A DNA stretch of 64,000 nt from Achromobacter spanius (GCF_029637605.1 NZ_CP121261.1:5890001-5954000); one strand, 5' to 3'; shown: positions 47,101 to 57,432, counted from the stretch's first letter. Numbers and translations are program-made. Notes: a model not told the origin generated them from the sequence alone.

Positions 47101-47451
47101 ATGAGCAGCATCAAGCGCTTCCACGTCACCAAGCGCCTGTCGGACATGGCCGTGTACAACGGTGTCGCGTATCTGGCAGGCCAGGTGCCGGACGACGCCA
47201 AGCTGGACATCACCGGCCAGACCGAGCAAGTGCTCGCCACGATCGACCGCCTGCTGGCCGAAGCCGGCACCGACAAGACCAAGATCCTGATGGCCCAGAT
47301 CTACGTGGCCAACATCAAGGAATTCGACGGCATGAACAAGGCCTGGGACGCTTGGGTTGCTGACGGCAATTCGCCCCCGCGCGCCACCGTCGAAGCCCGT
47401 TTGGCCAATCCCGACTTCAAGGTCGAGATCATCGTGACGGCCGCGATCTAA
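47101..47451 (+). CDS. RidA family protein (YoaB-like)
   Basis: 116-residue chorismate-mutase-like trimeric fold. It has the conserved arginine in PPRATVEARLA and an NPDF segment, but differs from archetypal RidA in length and in the opening SSIKRFHVTKRLSDMAVYNG, which places it near the YoaB subgroup. RidA proteins hydrolyse reactive enamines/imines; the activity of YoaB-type members is less certain. AGGGGAA about 6 nt before the ATG serves as ribosome site. Confidence 0.85.
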   Translation: MSSIKRFHVTKRLSDMAVYNGVAYLAGQVPDDAKLDITGQTEQVLATIDRLLAEAGTDKTKILMAQIYVANIKEFDGMNKAWDAWVADGNSPPRATVEARLANPDFKVEIIVTAAI

Positions 47452-47471
47452 GCGAACCCCGCTTGCTTGCG

Positions 47472-47503
47472 AAAAGCCCTTCGGCATGCCGAAGGGCTTT
47501 TTC
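47472..47503 (+). terminator. Terminator after the RidA-family gene
   Basis: A 14-bp stem (AAAAGCCCTTCGGC with its complement) with a 2-nt centre is followed by TTTTTC. Confidence 0.9.
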
Positions 47504-47569
47504 TTGCGCGCTCATCAACGGTGACCCTGGTCTGGCGCGTCGTCAGTTCGCCGTGTCAGCCGTTCGGTG

Positions 47570-48079
47570 TCAGCCTCCCATCAACACCGTCGCCGCCAAA
47601 AACCCGCCCAGTTCCTCGCATCGAGCCAGATCCGCCTGCGGCACCACCTTCTCGGCCCAGATCTGCTCGCCCGTCTGCGCGCCCAGGTTGACGATCAAGG
47701 CGGGCGCTAGCGCCTTCAGCCGCCAGCCGTTGCAGATCCGCTCAAGCTGCCGCGCCGCGCCCGTGCCGTCGCTGCCGGCGCTGATGGCGCAGGCATAAGG
47801 CAGCCCCTGGATGCGATCCAGCACGGCGTAGTAATTGCGGTCGAAAAACTCTTTCATTTCCCCGCTCAGGCTGGCCAGATTTTCCGGCGCGCAGAACAGA
47901 TAGCCCTGGCTGGCAAGCAGGGCATCGGCCTCGACGTCAGCCGCGCGGCGCAGCTCGATGCGCAATTCGTCGGCCTGTTCCAGTTGCGCCGCGGCCGCTG
48001 CCGCACCCCGGGCGGCGGCCTCGGACATTTGCCGCGCGGCGCCCGTACGCGAATGCCAGACGATCAGCAGTTGCTTCAT
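47570..48079 (-). CDS. Flavodoxin-fold NAD(P)H-dependent oxidoreductase
   Basis: 169-residue flavodoxin-like protein with an N-terminal FMN-phosphate loop (IVWHSRTGAARQM) and a second FMN motif CAPENLASLSGEMKEFFDR, as in WrbA/NADPH-dependent FMN reductases. Substrate unknown. The start at 48079 overlaps the mtfA stop by 4 bp, so both form an operon. Confidence 0.82.
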   Translation of the reverse strand: MKQLLIVWHSRTGAARQMSEAAARGAAAAAAQLEQADELRIELRRAADVEADALLASQGYLFCAPENLASLSGEMKEFFDRNYYAVLDRIQGLPYACAISAGSDGTGAARQLERICNGWRLKALAPALIVNLGAQTGEQIWAEKVVPQADLARCEELGGFLAATVLMGG

Positions 48080-48909
48080 GCGTAGCGTTCCAAGGTGTCT
48101 TGCCGGTAGTACGCCCGCAGCAGGGCATGCCATTCGGGCAAGGCCTGCTGCATGGGGGCGGGGTCCACAAAAAAGTGTTCGGAGCTGACGGCGAAGAATT
48201 CCGCTTCGTCCGTGGCGGCATACGGGTCCAGCGGCAGTTGGCCGTACCAGGCGTCCGCGTCTTCGCTCTCGGGGTCCACGTCGTGCGGGATGGCGGCTTC
48301 AACGGCATCCAGGGCGGCAATGAAGCGGTCCAGGCTGTCGTCCAAAACGCGGCGCCACACCTGCGGCTTCAGGTCGGGGTGGGCGGCCAGCGACGGCATG
48401 CCGTCCGCCATGCCTGAGCGCAGGTCCAGCTTGTGGGCGAATTCATGGATGATCACGTTGAAGCCGCCCTCGGACAACTGCGTGTCTTCCCAGGACAGCA
48501 CCAACGGGCCGCCTTCCCAGGCTTCACCCGCCGCGTCCTCGATGAATTCGTGGACCACGCCGTCATCGTCCTGGCGTGTGCGCGGAATGCGGAAGCTGGC
48601 GGGGTACACGATGATCTCGTCCCAGCCTTCATACAGTTCGGGTGACAGGTTCAGGATGGGCAGGCTGGCCTGGGCGGCGATCGACAAACGCATGAAGTCC
48701 GAGACCTCAAGACCCTGCGCGCCATTGATGGTTTTGCTGGCCAGCAGCCAGGCCGACCGCGCCAGCAATTGCGCGGTTTCGTCGGCGTTCAACACCGCCA
48801 GGAAAGGATGGGCATCCAGCACCTGCCGCCACAGTTGCGGCGAGATGCGGGCTTGCATCTCGGCCACTGCCGACGGGCGGGCGCCCCGGCCCTTGAGCCA
48901 GCGCAACAT
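48076..48909 (-). CDS. mtfA: Zinc-dependent peptidase MtfA
   Basis: Cytosolic M90 peptidase of 277 residues with zinc motif HEFAH (His155, Glu156, His159) in NVIIHEFAHKLD, and a C-terminal ligand region in DEAEFFAVSSEHFF. In enterics MtfA titrates the repressor Mlc; Mlc is absent from typical betaproteobacteria, so the partner here is unknown. Confidence 0.92.
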   Translation of the reverse strand: MLRWLKGRGARPSAVAEMQARISPQLWRQVLDAHPFLAVLNADETAQLLARSAWLLASKTINGAQGLEVSDFMRLSIAAQASLPILNLSPELYEGWDEIIVYPASFRIPRTRQDDDGVVHEFIEDAAGEAWEGGPLVLSWEDTQLSEGGFNVIIHEFAHKLDLRSGMADGMPSLAAHPDLKPQVWRRVLDDSLDRFIAALDAVEAAIPHDVDPESEDADAWYGQLPLDPYAATDEAEFFAVSSEHFFVDPAPMQQALPEWHALLRAYYRQDTLERYA

Positions 48910-49013
48910 AAGCTTTGGTTCCTTCTATATGCCGGAATCGGCGGGGGATTCAGCGTAACCAAACGCTAGTGTAGAGTGTCGGGATATCAACCTACCCACG
49001 CACGACGCCTGTG

Positions 49014-51338
49014 ATGTCCGTCCCGCCTGTTATCGACGCGCCTTCGCCTTTCGACGCTTCCTGGCGGCAGGAGGTTGGCGCGGGTTTGGACGCTGCCGGC
49101 GTTGCCTTGATCGACCAGGCCGTTGCCTGGGCCATCCCCCGTTTTGAAGGGCAGCACGCCCTGACCGGCGAGCCTTTGGCAAGCCACGGCGCCGGTGTCG
49201 TCCGCATCCTGGCGGCCTTGCATACCGACGCCGCTACACGCGCCGCCGCGTTGCTGGCAGCCTTGCCCACCGACTTGATGGCGCCCGCACCGGCCTTGCG
49301 TAACGACCCGATCGCCACGGCGTTCGGCGCTGAAGTCGCGCGGCTGGTGCAGGGCACCCGCGCCTTGCTGCGCTTGGGCGTGGTCGCCCGGCAGGCCAGC
49401 GACGCCGAAGCCGAAACCGGTTCGCAAAAGGAAATGCAGCGCAAGATGCTGCTTGCCATGGCGGCCGACCTGCGCATCGTGTTGATGCGGTTGGCGTCCC
49501 GTCTGCGTACTTTGCGCTGGCACGCGGAAAGCAAGGCCCCGTGCTCGACCGACTTCGCCCGCGAAACGCTGGACCTGTACGCCCCGCTGGCAAACCGCCT
49601 GGGCATCTGGCAAATCAAATGGGAAATGGAAGACCTGTCTTTCCGCTTCCTGGAGCCCGACCGCTACAAGCAGATCGCCCGCTTGCTGGAAGAAAAGCGG
49701 ATTGAGCGCGAGGCCTTCATCGCCGGCGCCATCGACCGCCTGCAAACGGCGCTGACCAAGGCCGGCATCGATGCCGAAGTCAGCGGCCGGCCCAAGCACA
49801 TCTACAGCATCTGGAACAAGATGCGCGTCAAGCGTCTGGATTTTTCCCAGATGTATGACCTGCGCGCCCTGCGCATCATCGTCGACGATGTGCGCGCCTG
49901 CTACACGGCGTTGGGGCTGGTGCACGAAATGTGGACGCCGCTGTCCGACGAGTTCGACGATTACATTTCCCGGCCCAAGCCCAACGGCTACCGTTCGCTG
50001 CATACCGTGGTGGCGGACGATGACGGCCGCCCGTTCGAAGTGCAGATCCGCACGCGCGAGATGCACCAGTTTGCCGAGTACGGCATGGCGGCGCATTGGC
50101 GCTACAAGGAAGCGGGCGCCAAGGGCGGCCAGGTTGCCGCGTCAAGCGAGTACGACCGCCAACTGGCGTGGATGCGCCAGTTGCTGGCCTGGAACAGCGA
50201 TGTCGAAGGTGGCGGCGAGCCGGGGCAAGAGGTCGGCAAATCCGACGCAAGCAAAATTGAATCCGGCAAATCCGACTCCGGCAAGACCGCTTCCGGCAAG
50301 CCCGCATCCAGCAAGAACCGCAATGCGATCAAGCCGCCGCCACACACGGATGAACGCATCTACGTGCTGACGCCGCAGGCGCGCGTGATCGAGCTGCCCG
50401 CCGGCGCCACGCCGGTGGACTTCGCTTACCACCTGCATACCGACCTGGGACACCGCTGCCGGGGCGCCCGTGTCGATGGGCAGATGGTGCCGCTGCAGAC
50501 CCATCTGTCCACGGGGCAGACCGTGGAGATCATCTCGGCCAAGTCGGGCGGGCCGTCGCGGGATTGGCTGAATCCCCAATTGGGGTTTCTGGCAAGCCCA
50601 CGCGCGCGCGCCAAGGTGAGGATGTGGTTCAACGCCATTGAATTGCAGCAACGCATCACGCAGGGCCAGGCGCTGGTGGAAAAAGAACTGCAACGCCTGG
50701 GCAAGACCGCGATCAACCTTGAACAGTTGGCGCAGAACCTGGGCTTTGCGCGCGCCGATGACCTATACGTGGCGGCGGCCAAGGAAGAGTTCAGCCTGCG
50801 CCAGATCGACAGCGTATTCCAGCAGCCGGCGCCGGCCACCGAACCGCAACCCGCGGCGCTGCGCCACGCCAGTGCCGGCAGTGCCGAGAAAAGCGGCAAG
50901 AGCGGTGTGCTGGTGGTGGGCGTGGGGTCCTTGCTGACGCAGTTGGCGCGCTGCTGCCGCCCCGCGCCGCCCGATGCCATCGCCGGCTTTGTCACCCGTG
51001 GCCGTGGCGTGTCCATCCACCGTAGCGACTGCCACAGCTATCTGGCGTTGGCCGCGCGCGAACCCGAACGCGTCATCGACGTGGCTTGGGGTGAAACGTC
51101 AGACACTTTCTATCCGGTGGACATCAGCGTGCGCGCGCACGACCGCCCCGGCCTGCTGCGCGACCTGTCAGAAGTGTTTGCGCGCTTGCGCCTGAACGTG
51201 GTGGGTGTGAACACGCAAAGCAAGCAGTCGCTGGCCCATATGGTGTTCACGGTGGAAGTGCGCGGGGGCGAATCGCTGACCCGGGCGCTGGACGCCCTGG
51301 CCGAAGTGGCGGGCGTGTCCTCGGCGTCGCGCCGATAG
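49014..51338 (+). CDS. relA: (p)ppGpp synthetase RelA
   Basis: Ribosome-associated alarmone synthetase for the stringent response. In the 774-residue product the N-terminal HD-like region lacks the His-Asp metal motif (the matching segment reads LLAALPTD), so hydrolase activity is not expected. The synthetase domain (about 260-370) has KMRVKRLDFSQMYDLRALRII, RPKPNGYRSLH and EVQIRTREMHQFAEYG. TGS (about 443-505), zinc-finger-like CCRPAPP...C and a C-terminal ACT domain follow. A Ser/Lys/Gly-rich insert lies before TGS (about 405-440). An alternative GTG at 49011 adds one residue. The stop codon is part of a tandem repeat. Confidence 0.95.
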   Translation: MSVPPVIDAPSPFDASWRQEVGAGLDAAGVALIDQAVAWAIPRFEGQHALTGEPLASHGAGVVRILAALHTDAATRAAALLAALPTDLMAPAPALRNDPIATAFGAEVARLVQGTRALLRLGVVARQASDAEAETGSQKEMQRKMLLAMAADLRIVLMRLASRLRTLRWHAESKAPCSTDFARETLDLYAPLANRLGIWQIKWEMEDLSFRFLEPDRYKQIARLLEEKRIEREAFIAGAIDRLQTALTKAGIDAEVSGRPKHIYSIWNKMRVKRLDFSQMYDLRALRIIVDDVRACYTALGLVHEMWTPLSDEFDDYISRPKPNGYRSLHTVVADDDGRPFEVQIRTREMHQFAEYGMAAHWRYKEAGAKGGQVAASSEYDRQLAWMRQLLAWNSDVEGGGEPGQEVGKSDASKIESGKSDSGKTASGKPASSKNRNAIKPPPHTDERIYVLTPQARVIELPAGATPVDFAYHLHTDLGHRCRGARVDGQMVPLQTHLSTGQTVEIISAKSGGPSRDWLNPQLGFLASPRARAKVRMWFNAIELQQRITQGQALVEKELQRLGKTAINLEQLAQNLGFARADDLYVAAAKEEFSLRQIDSVFQQPAPATEPQPAALRHASAGSAEKSGKSGVLVVGVGSLLTQLARCCRPAPPDAIAGFVTRGRGVSIHRSDCHSYLALAAREPERVIDVAWGETSDTFYPVDISVRAHDRPGLLRDLSEVFARLRLNVVGVNTQSKQSLAHMVFTVEVRGGESLTRALDALAEVAGVSSASRR

Positions 51339-51409
51339 GGCTTATTTACGATAGGGCTTGCTGACGATAGGGCTTGCTGACGATAGGGCTTGCTGACGAT
51401 AGGGCTGAC
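51334..51409 (+). repeat. 16-bp tandem repeat containing the relA stop codon
   Basis: Units of GATAGGGCTTGCTGAC: a variant first copy (51334-51349), three identical copies (51350-51365, 51366-51381, 51382-51397) and a shortened fifth (51398-51409). The relA stop TAG (51336-51338) lies in the first unit. Confidence 0.9.
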
Positions 51410-51464
51410 TTATTAGCCCCCCCTGGGCCATGCGGCCGCAGGGGGACAGGGGTGGTGCCCAGGT

Positions 51465-52778
51465 TTAGTGGTCCAGATTGTCGTGCGCGCGATCGCGCAT
51501 GAAGAACGACGCAACCAGGCCCAGCGCCACGCCGAACATCACGTAGTAGGCGGGTGCCATCGGCGAGCCGGTGGTCTTGATCAGCCACGTCACGATGAAC
51601 TGCGCGAAGCCGCCGAAGATCATCACGGCCACGTTGTAGGCCAGGGACAGGCCCACGGACCGCACGCGCGCCGGGAACAATTCCGCCATCACCGTGCTGA
51701 ACACGCCGAAGAAGGCCGACACGAAGAAGCAGACCACGATCTGCACCGTCAGCAGGCGGCCGATCGACGGCGCGTCCGACAGCCAGTGATACAGCGGGTA
51801 CAGCACGATCAGGTAGCCGATCAGCGAACCGATCACCAACGGACGGCGGCCGATACGGTCGGACCACGCGCCCATGAACGGCGTCATCAGCACCATCAGC
51901 GCCGCGCCTGCCATCTGCACCATGAAGGTTTCCTTCATCGGCAGCTTCAGGATCTGCGTGGAGTAGGTCACCAGGTACGTGAAGGTGATGTAGATGGACA
52001 CCGTGGCAGTCACGACCAGGCCCACGCCTATCATCGTTTCGCGCGTGTGGCTCTTGATCATCTGGACGAGGCTCAGGCGCTGCACTTCACCGCGCGCGGC
52101 GGCCTGACGGTCTTCTTCCTGCATCTGCTTGAAGACGTCGGTTTCGTCGATGTTGCGGCGGATATAGATCGCGATGGGAACAATCACCAGGCCAAGGGCG
52201 AACGGCAGGCGCCAGGCCCAGTCGGCAATCTGTTGCTGCGTGAAGAACTCGGTGATCAGCGTGCCGCAGGCCGCGCCGATCAGCAAGGCCAGCATCTGGC
52301 CGGCCATCTGCCACGACCCGTAGAAGCCGCGCTTGCCGTTAGGCGCCATTTCAATCAGCAGCGCCGTGGACGTGCCGAATTCCCCGCCCGCCGAAAAGCC
52401 CTGCAACAGGCGCGCGATCAAGATGAAGATGGGGGCCAGGATGCCGGCCGCGTGGTAGGTGGGGGCCACCGTGATCAGCGCAATGGACACGGCCATCAGC
52501 GACGTCACCATCACCATGGCCGCCTTGCGCCCCTTCTTGTCGCCGTACAGGCCCAGGATGATGCCGCCCACGGGGCGCATGAAAAAGCCGACGCCGAAGA
52601 TGGCCGTCGTCATCAGGATGGCATTGAGCTCGCTGCCGGGCAGAGTGGGGTCGGTGGGGAAAAACAGCTTCGCGATGATAGGCGTCATGAACGCGAACAC
52701 CAGGAAGTCATACCATTCAAGGGCGTTGCCTATGACTGCGGCCACGATGTTGCGTGTGGGAACTGCTTTGTGCTGCAC
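51465..52778 (-). CDS. MFS metabolite:proton symporter (MHS family)
   Basis: Inner-membrane transporter of 437 residues with 12 predicted helices. The signatures NALEWYDFLVF, GDKKGRKAAM, and DRIGRRPLV fit the metabolite-H+ symporter group (ProP, KgtP, citrate carriers). The GTG start at 52778 is preceded by AGGAG with 5-nt spacing, which decides against the upstream ATG at 52817. The substrate (dicarboxylate, citrate, shikimate, proline/betaine) cannot be told from sequence. Divergent from argE. Confidence 0.88.
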   Translation of the reverse strand: MQHKAVPTRNIVAAVIGNALEWYDFLVFAFMTPIIAKLFFPTDPTLPGSELNAILMTTAIFGVGFFMRPVGGIILGLYGDKKGRKAAMVMVTSLMAVSIALITVAPTYHAAGILAPIFILIARLLQGFSAGGEFGTSTALLIEMAPNGKRGFYGSWQMAGQMLALLIGAACGTLITEFFTQQQIADWAWRLPFALGLVIVPIAIYIRRNIDETDVFKQMQEEDRQAAARGEVQRLSLVQMIKSHTRETMIGVGLVVTATVSIYITFTYLVTYSTQILKLPMKETFMVQMAGAALMVLMTPFMGAWSDRIGRRPLVIGSLIGYLIVLYPLYHWLSDAPSIGRLLTVQIVVCFFVSAFFGVFSTVMAELFPARVRSVGLSLAYNVAVMIFGGFAQFIVTWLIKTTGSPMAPAYYVMFGVALGLVASFFMRDRAHDNLDH

Positions 52779-52913
52779 GGTTTCTCCTAATGGGGCTGGC
52801 TTCAATTCGGGCGACATTCTAGGCGCTTAACGCGTGAACAGTGCGGGACGCTATTCGAGACGAACGCGCTTCCTGGCTTTACACTCCTGTTTTTTCCCCC
52901 AAAGAGAAGTGAC

Positions 52914-54062
52914 ATGAACGCGCGCACCTGGCTGGAAACGCTGGTGGGTTTCGATACCACCAGCCGCAATTCCAATCTTGCCCTGATCGAAACCGTTCGC
53001 GATTGGCTCAAGGGCCAGGGCGTTGATGCATGGCTCTCGCACAATCCCGAGCGCACCAAGGCCAACCTGTTCGCTACCCTGCCGGGGCAAGACGGCGAGC
53101 AAGGCGGCATCGTGTTGTCGGGCCACACGGACGTCGTGCCCGTGGATGGCCAGGACTGGAGCACGGACCCGTTCAAGCTTGTCGAAAAAGACGGGCTTCT
53201 CTATGGGCGCGGCGCCTGCGACATGAAGGGCTTCATCGCCGGTTCGCTGGCGCTGGTGCCGGAATTCCTGGCCATGCCGCGCAAGAAGCCGATCCATCTG
53301 GCGTTTTCGTACGACGAAGAAGTGGGCTGCGCCGGGGCACCGTACATGCTGGCCGACCTGCTGGAACGCGGCGTCCGGCCCGAAGGCTGCGTGGTGGGCG
53401 AGCCCACCGGCATGCAGGTGGTGGTGGCGCACAAGGGCATCAACCTGTTCCGCTGCAAGGTGCATGGCAAGGCGGCGCACTCGTCGCTGACCCCGCGCGG
53501 CTGCAACGCCATTGAATACGCCGCCCGCCTGATCTGCCGCATCCGCGACCTGGCCGACAGCTTCAAGGCCAACGGCCCGTACGACCAGTTCTATGACGTG
53601 CCGTTCTCCACGATGACCACCAACCAGATTCGTGGCGGCATTGCGGTCAACACCATCCCCGAGCTCTGTGAATTCACCTATGAATTCCGTAACTTGCCGG
53701 GCATGCAACCCGACCAGATCCAGGCAGAAGTCGAAAAATACGTGCGTGATGAGCTGTTGCCGCGCATGAAAGCCGAATTCGACGGGGCCACCATCGAAAT
53801 CGAAACGGGCGCCGCGGCCCCGGCGCTGGAAGCCTCGGAAGAAGCCGCCATTACCCAGTTGGTGCGCGCGCTGACCGAAGACCGCGACACCCGCAAGGTG
53901 GCCTATGGCACCGAAGCCGGCCTGTTCCAGGGCATCGGCATCCCCACGGTGGTCTGCGGCCCCGGCCATATCGAACAGGCACACAAGCCCGATGAATTTG
54001 TGGCGATGGATCAAATGGCGTCGTGCGAGACCTTCCTGCGCCGCCTGGGCCAGTCGCTCTAA
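52914..54062 (+). CDS. argE: Acetylornithine deacetylase ArgE
   Basis: Zinc-dependent M20 amidohydrolase that deacetylates N-acetylornithine to ornithine in arginine synthesis. The 382-residue product has the metal ligands and catalytic residues in LSGHTDVVPVDG, GRGACDMKGF, YDEEVGCAGAP and CGPGHIEQAHKPDEF. AGAGAAG about 5 nt before the ATG is the ribosome site. It precedes trpB by 126 bp. Confidence 0.94.
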   Translation: MNARTWLETLVGFDTTSRNSNLALIETVRDWLKGQGVDAWLSHNPERTKANLFATLPGQDGEQGGIVLSGHTDVVPVDGQDWSTDPFKLVEKDGLLYGRGACDMKGFIAGSLALVPEFLAMPRKKPIHLAFSYDEEVGCAGAPYMLADLLERGVRPEGCVVGEPTGMQVVVAHKGINLFRCKVHGKAAHSSLTPRGCNAIEYAARLICRIRDLADSFKANGPYDQFYDVPFSTMTTNQIRGGIAVNTIPELCEFTYEFRNLPGMQPDQIQAEVEKYVRDELLPRMKAEFDGATIEIETGAAAPALEASEEAAITQLVRALTEDRDTRKVAYGTEAGLFQGIGIPTVVCGPGHIEQAHKPDEFVAMDQMASCETFLRRLGQSL

Positions 54063-54188
54063 GTGTTTGCCGGGCCAGGCCGGGGACGGGTTCTCCGGCC
54101 CGGCTTGGCTCGGGTCAGGTAAAATAACGGGTTGCAAACCGGATTTGCGGCCGGCACTGGCTTGCCGTGATACCGGGGGAGATGCTTG

Positions 54189-55388
54189 GTGAAACCTTAC
54201 GACTTTCCGGATGCCAAGGGCCATTTCGGTCCCTATGGCGGTGTTTTCGTGGCGGAAACGCTGATGCACGCGCTCGACGAGCTGCGGGCAGCCTATGACC
54301 ATTACCGTGTCGATCCCGCCTTCCTGGAAGAGTTCAACTACGAACTCAAGCACTTTGTCGGCCGGCCCAGCCCGGTCTACTACGCCCGCCGCTGGTCGGA
54401 AATGCTGGGCGGCGCGCAGATCTGGTTCAAGCGCGAAGACCTGAACCACACCGGCGCGCACAAGGTCAACAACTGCATCGGCCAGGCGCTGCTGGCCAAG
54501 CGCATGGGCAAGCCCCGCGTCATCGCCGAAACCGGCGCCGGCCAGCACGGCGTGGCCACGGCCACGGTGGCAGCCCGCTACGGCATGGAATGCGTGGTCT
54601 ACATGGGTAGCGAAGACATCCGGCGCCAAGCGTCCAACGTCTACCGCATGAAGCTGCTGGGCGCCACGGTCGTACCCGTCACGTCCGGTTCGCGCACCCT
54701 GAAAGACGCGCTGAACGAAGCCATGCGCGACTGGGTCACCAACATCGAGAACACGTTCTACATCATCGGCACGGTGGCGGGCCCTGACCCCTACCCCCGC
54801 ATGGTGCGTGATTTCCAAACCGTCATCGGCAACGAATGCCTGACGCAAATGCCTGAAGCCCTCGGCCGCCAGCCCGACTACGTCGTGGCGGCGGTGGGCG
54901 GCGGTTCCAACGCCATGGGCATCTTCCACCCCTATATTCCCTACGAGAACGTACGCCTGATCGGCGTCGAAGCCGCGGGCGAGGGCATGGATAGCGGCAA
55001 GCACGCCGCGTCGCTGGCGGCTGGCCAGGTGGGTGTGCTGCACGGCAACCGTACCTATGTCATGCAGAACGCCGACGGCCAGGTTCAAGAAACGCATTCC
55101 GTCTCGGCAGGCCTGGACTACCCAGGCGTCGGCCCTGAACACGCCTGGCTGAAGGATTCCGGCCGCGCTGAATACGCGGGGATCACCGACGATGAAGCCC
55201 TGAAGGCCTTCCACGACTGCTGCCGCATCGAAGGCATCATGCCGGCGCTGGAGTCGTCGCACGCCATCGCACAAGCCGTGAAGATGGCCACCACGCTGCC
55301 GCGTGACGCCGTCATCCTGGTCAATTTGTCGGGCCGCGGCGACAAAGACATGCATACCGTCGCCGAACGTGCCGGTATCGAGCTCTAA
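54189..55388 (+). CDS. trpB: Tryptophan synthase beta subunit TrpB
   Basis: PLP enzyme that condenses indole with serine. The start GTG at 54189 is set by GGGGGAGA about 7 nt upstream and gives [18 protein letters not shown], the family N terminus in 399 residues. The PLP lysine is Lys92 ([10 protein letters not shown]), followed by ETGAGQHG and VGGGSNAMG. Pairs with TrpA, whose gene begins 4 bp after the stop. Confidence 0.97.
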   Translation: MKPYDFPDAKGHFGPYGGVFVAETLMHALDELRAAYDHYRVDPAFLEEFNYELKHFVGRPSPVYYARRWSEMLGGAQIWFKREDLNHTGAHKVNNCIGQALLAKRMGKPRVIAETGAGQHGVATATVAARYGMECVVYMGSEDIRRQASNVYRMKLLGATVVPVTSGSRTLKDALNEAMRDWVTNIENTFYIIGTVAGPDPYPRMVRDFQTVIGNECLTQMPEALGRQPDYVVAAVGGGSNAMGIFHPYIPYENVRLIGVEAAGEGMDSGKHAASLAAGQVGVLHGNRTYVMQNADGQVQETHSVSAGLDYPGVGPEHAWLKDSGRAEYAGITDDEALKAFHDCCRIEGIMPALESSHAIAQAVKMATTLPRDAVILVNLSGRGDKDMHTVAERAGIEL

Positions 55389-55392
55389 CAAC

Positions 55393-56256
55393 ATGACAAC
55401 TCGCATTGATCGTATCGCTGCGGCCTTCGCCCGCACCGCCGAATCCGGCCGTGCCGCGGCGCTGATTCCCTACATCGCGGCTGGCGATCCTTCGCCCGCC
55501 GCCACCGTGGCCGTGATGCACGCGCTGGTCGAGGCCGGCGCCGACATCATCGAACTCGGGGTGCCGTTCTCCGACCCCATGGCTGATGGCCCCGTGATCC
55601 AGCGCGCGGCCGACCGCGCCATTGCCCAAGGCGTGGGCCTGGCCCGCGTGTTGGAACTGGTGGCCGAATTCCGTCAACGCGATACCGAAACGCCGGTGGT
55701 GCTGATGGGCTACGCCAACCCCATCGAACGCATGGGCCAGTCTGAATTCGCCGCCAACGCCGAACGCGCAGGCGTGGACGGTGTGCTGGTCGTGGACTAT
55801 CCGCCGGAAGAAGTCATCGAATTCGCGTCGACGCTGGGCGCGCACGGCATTGCCCCAATTTTTCTCTTGGCCCCCACCTCGACCGAGGCGCGCATCAAGG
55901 CCGTGGCGCAGGTGGCGCGCGGCTATGTGTATTACGTGTCGCTCAAGGGCGTCACGGGCGCGGGCTCGCTCAATACCGACGACGTCGCCGAGCGCGTGGC
56001 CGTCATCCGCCGCCACATGGGCAGCATTCCGGTGGGCGTGGGCTTCGGCATCCGCGACGCCGAAAGCGCCCAGCGCGTGGCGCGCGTGGCCGACGCGGTG
56101 GTCATCGGCAGCAAACTGATTGAAACGATGGAGCAGGCGGTGGCGGACGCTCCGGCTGCCCAGCAAACCAACGCCGCAGTCACCGCCGCCAGCGGCTGGC
56201 TGCGCACCATCCGGCACGCGCTGGATCAAGTAAAACGAGACGGCGCGTCGGCCTGA
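55393..56256 (+). CDS. trpA: Tryptophan synthase alpha subunit TrpA
   Basis: Cleaves indole-3-glycerol phosphate to indole. The 287-residue TIM barrel shows the catalytic glutamate in [17 protein letters not shown], the aspartate in VVDYPPEE, and GVGFGIRD. The ATG at 55393 lies 4 bp after the trpB stop. No trpF gene precedes trpB here. Confidence 0.97.
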   Translation: MTTRIDRIAAAFARTAESGRAAALIPYIAAGDPSPAATVAVMHALVEAGADIIELGVPFSDPMADGPVIQRAADRAIAQGVGLARVLELVAEFRQRDTETPVVLMGYANPIERMGQSEFAANAERAGVDGVLVVDYPPEEVIEFASTLGAHGIAPIFLLAPTSTEARIKAVAQVARGYVYYVSLKGVTGAGSLNTDDVAERVAVIRRHMGSIPVGVGFGIRDAESAQRVARVADAVVIGSKLIETMEQAVADAPAAQQTNAAVTAASGWLRTIRHALDQVKRDGASA

Positions 56257-56292
56257 GCGGCCGTGCGCGACCTCTAACGGGATGAAAAATCA

Positions 56293-57168
56293 ATGAGCTG
56301 GATCGAAAAACTCCTGCCTCCTCGCATCAATAAAAACAGCGACAGCGGCGCCCGCCGCGTCCCGGAAGGCCTGTGGGTGAAATGCCCGTCGTGCGAATCG
56401 GTGCTGTACAGCGAAGACCTGGCCGCCAACCTGCACGTGTGCCCCAAGTGCGATCACCACATGCGTATTGGCGCCCGCGCCCGCATCGACTCGCTGCTGG
56501 ACATGGAAGGCCGGGTTGAAATTGGCCAGAACACGCGGTCCGTGGATACGCTGAAGTTCAAGGACACCCGCAAGTATCCCGAGCGCCTGCAAGAGGCCGT
56601 CAAGCAAACGGGTGAGTCCGATGCGCTGGTGGTCATGAGCGGTTCGATTCGCGGCGTGCCCGCCACGCTGGCCTGCTTCGAATTCGAGTTCATGGGCGGG
56701 TCCATGGGTTCGGTTGTGGGCGAACGCTTTGCGCGTGGCGCCCAGGCAGCCCTGGACAACAAAACGCCGTTCATCTGCGTGGCCGCTTCGGGTGGCGCGC
56801 GCATGCAGGAAAGCCTGCTGTCACTGATGCAGATGGCCAAGACGAACGCCATGTTGACCCGCCTGTCGGCGGCCGGCCTGCCGTTCATCAGCGTGCTGAC
56901 CGACCCCACCATGGGCGGTGTATCGGCCAGCTTCGCCTTCATGGGCGACGTGGTCATTGCCGAGCCCAAGGCGCTGATCGGTTTTGCCGGCCCGCGCGTG
57001 ATCGAGCAGACGGTGCGCGAGAAGCTGCCCGAAGGCTTCCAGCGTTCGGAGTTCCTGCTGCAAAAGGGCGCAATTGATATGGTGGTTGATCGCCGCCAAC
57101 TGCGCGAGGAAATCGCGCGCTTGCTGGCCTTGCTGACCAATCAGCCGGCGGATGTCGTGACGGCCTGA
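56293..57168 (+). CDS. accD: Acetyl-CoA carboxylase carboxyltransferase subunit beta AccD
   Basis: Beta subunit of the carboxyltransferase that makes malonyl-CoA with AccA. The 291-residue protein has the N-terminal Cys4 zinc finger ([16 protein letters not shown]), the [10 protein letters not shown] motif and the crotonase-fold core [22 protein letters not shown]. Clustered after trpA as usual in betaproteobacteria. Confidence 0.97.
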   Translation: MSWIEKLLPPRINKNSDSGARRVPEGLWVKCPSCESVLYSEDLAANLHVCPKCDHHMRIGARARIDSLLDMEGRVEIGQNTRSVDTLKFKDTRKYPERLQEAVKQTGESDALVVMSGSIRGVPATLACFEFEFMGGSMGSVVGERFARGAQAALDNKTPFICVAASGGARMQESLLSLMQMAKTNAMLTRLSAAGLPFISVLTDPTMGGVSASFAFMGDVVIAEPKALIGFAGPRVIEQTVREKLPEGFQRSEFLLQKGAIDMVVDRRQLREEIARLLALLTNQPADVVTA

Positions 57169-57212
57169 TCCGCCGCGCGAATTTAGGGGCCGGCCGGGCC
57201 CAAATTCAATGA

Positions 57213-57252
57213 CAAATGCCGTCGTCAGCTTAGCGCTCGCGACGGCATTTTC
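57213..57252 (+). terminator. Terminator after accD
   Basis: An 11-bp stem (AAATGCCGTCG with CGACGGCATTT) and 15-nt loop followed by TTTCG. It ends the trp-accD unit without folC, which often follows in relatives. Confidence 0.8.
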
Positions 57253-57432
57253 GTTCAGCCGCCCGTGGGGTTTGTGACGCCGCCTACTGGATCTCGTATC
57301 GATTGTGACTGCGGTTTTCGGAACAGTGTTTTCCACCCTGTTTATGTTGCCATATTGCGACAAGGCGCAAGCCATCCGGCCCGTATTTTGCTATGTTGCC
57401 TGCTAGTCCTAGATATCTACGGAGTTACCTTC

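Noticed and set aside
51334..51409. Possible CRISPR or attachment site at the relA 3' end
   Set aside because: 16-bp units without spacers; no integrase or tRNA gene adjacent. It is a simple tandem repeat.
54063..54188. Trp attenuator before trpB
   Set aside because: No leader peptide with tandem tryptophan codons. A GC stem (54069-54076 with 54097-54104) exists but has no T-run.
52851..55436. 861-codon open frame antisense to argE and trpB
   Set aside because: It spans two well-supported genes and their gap on the opposite strand and has no recognisable domain.
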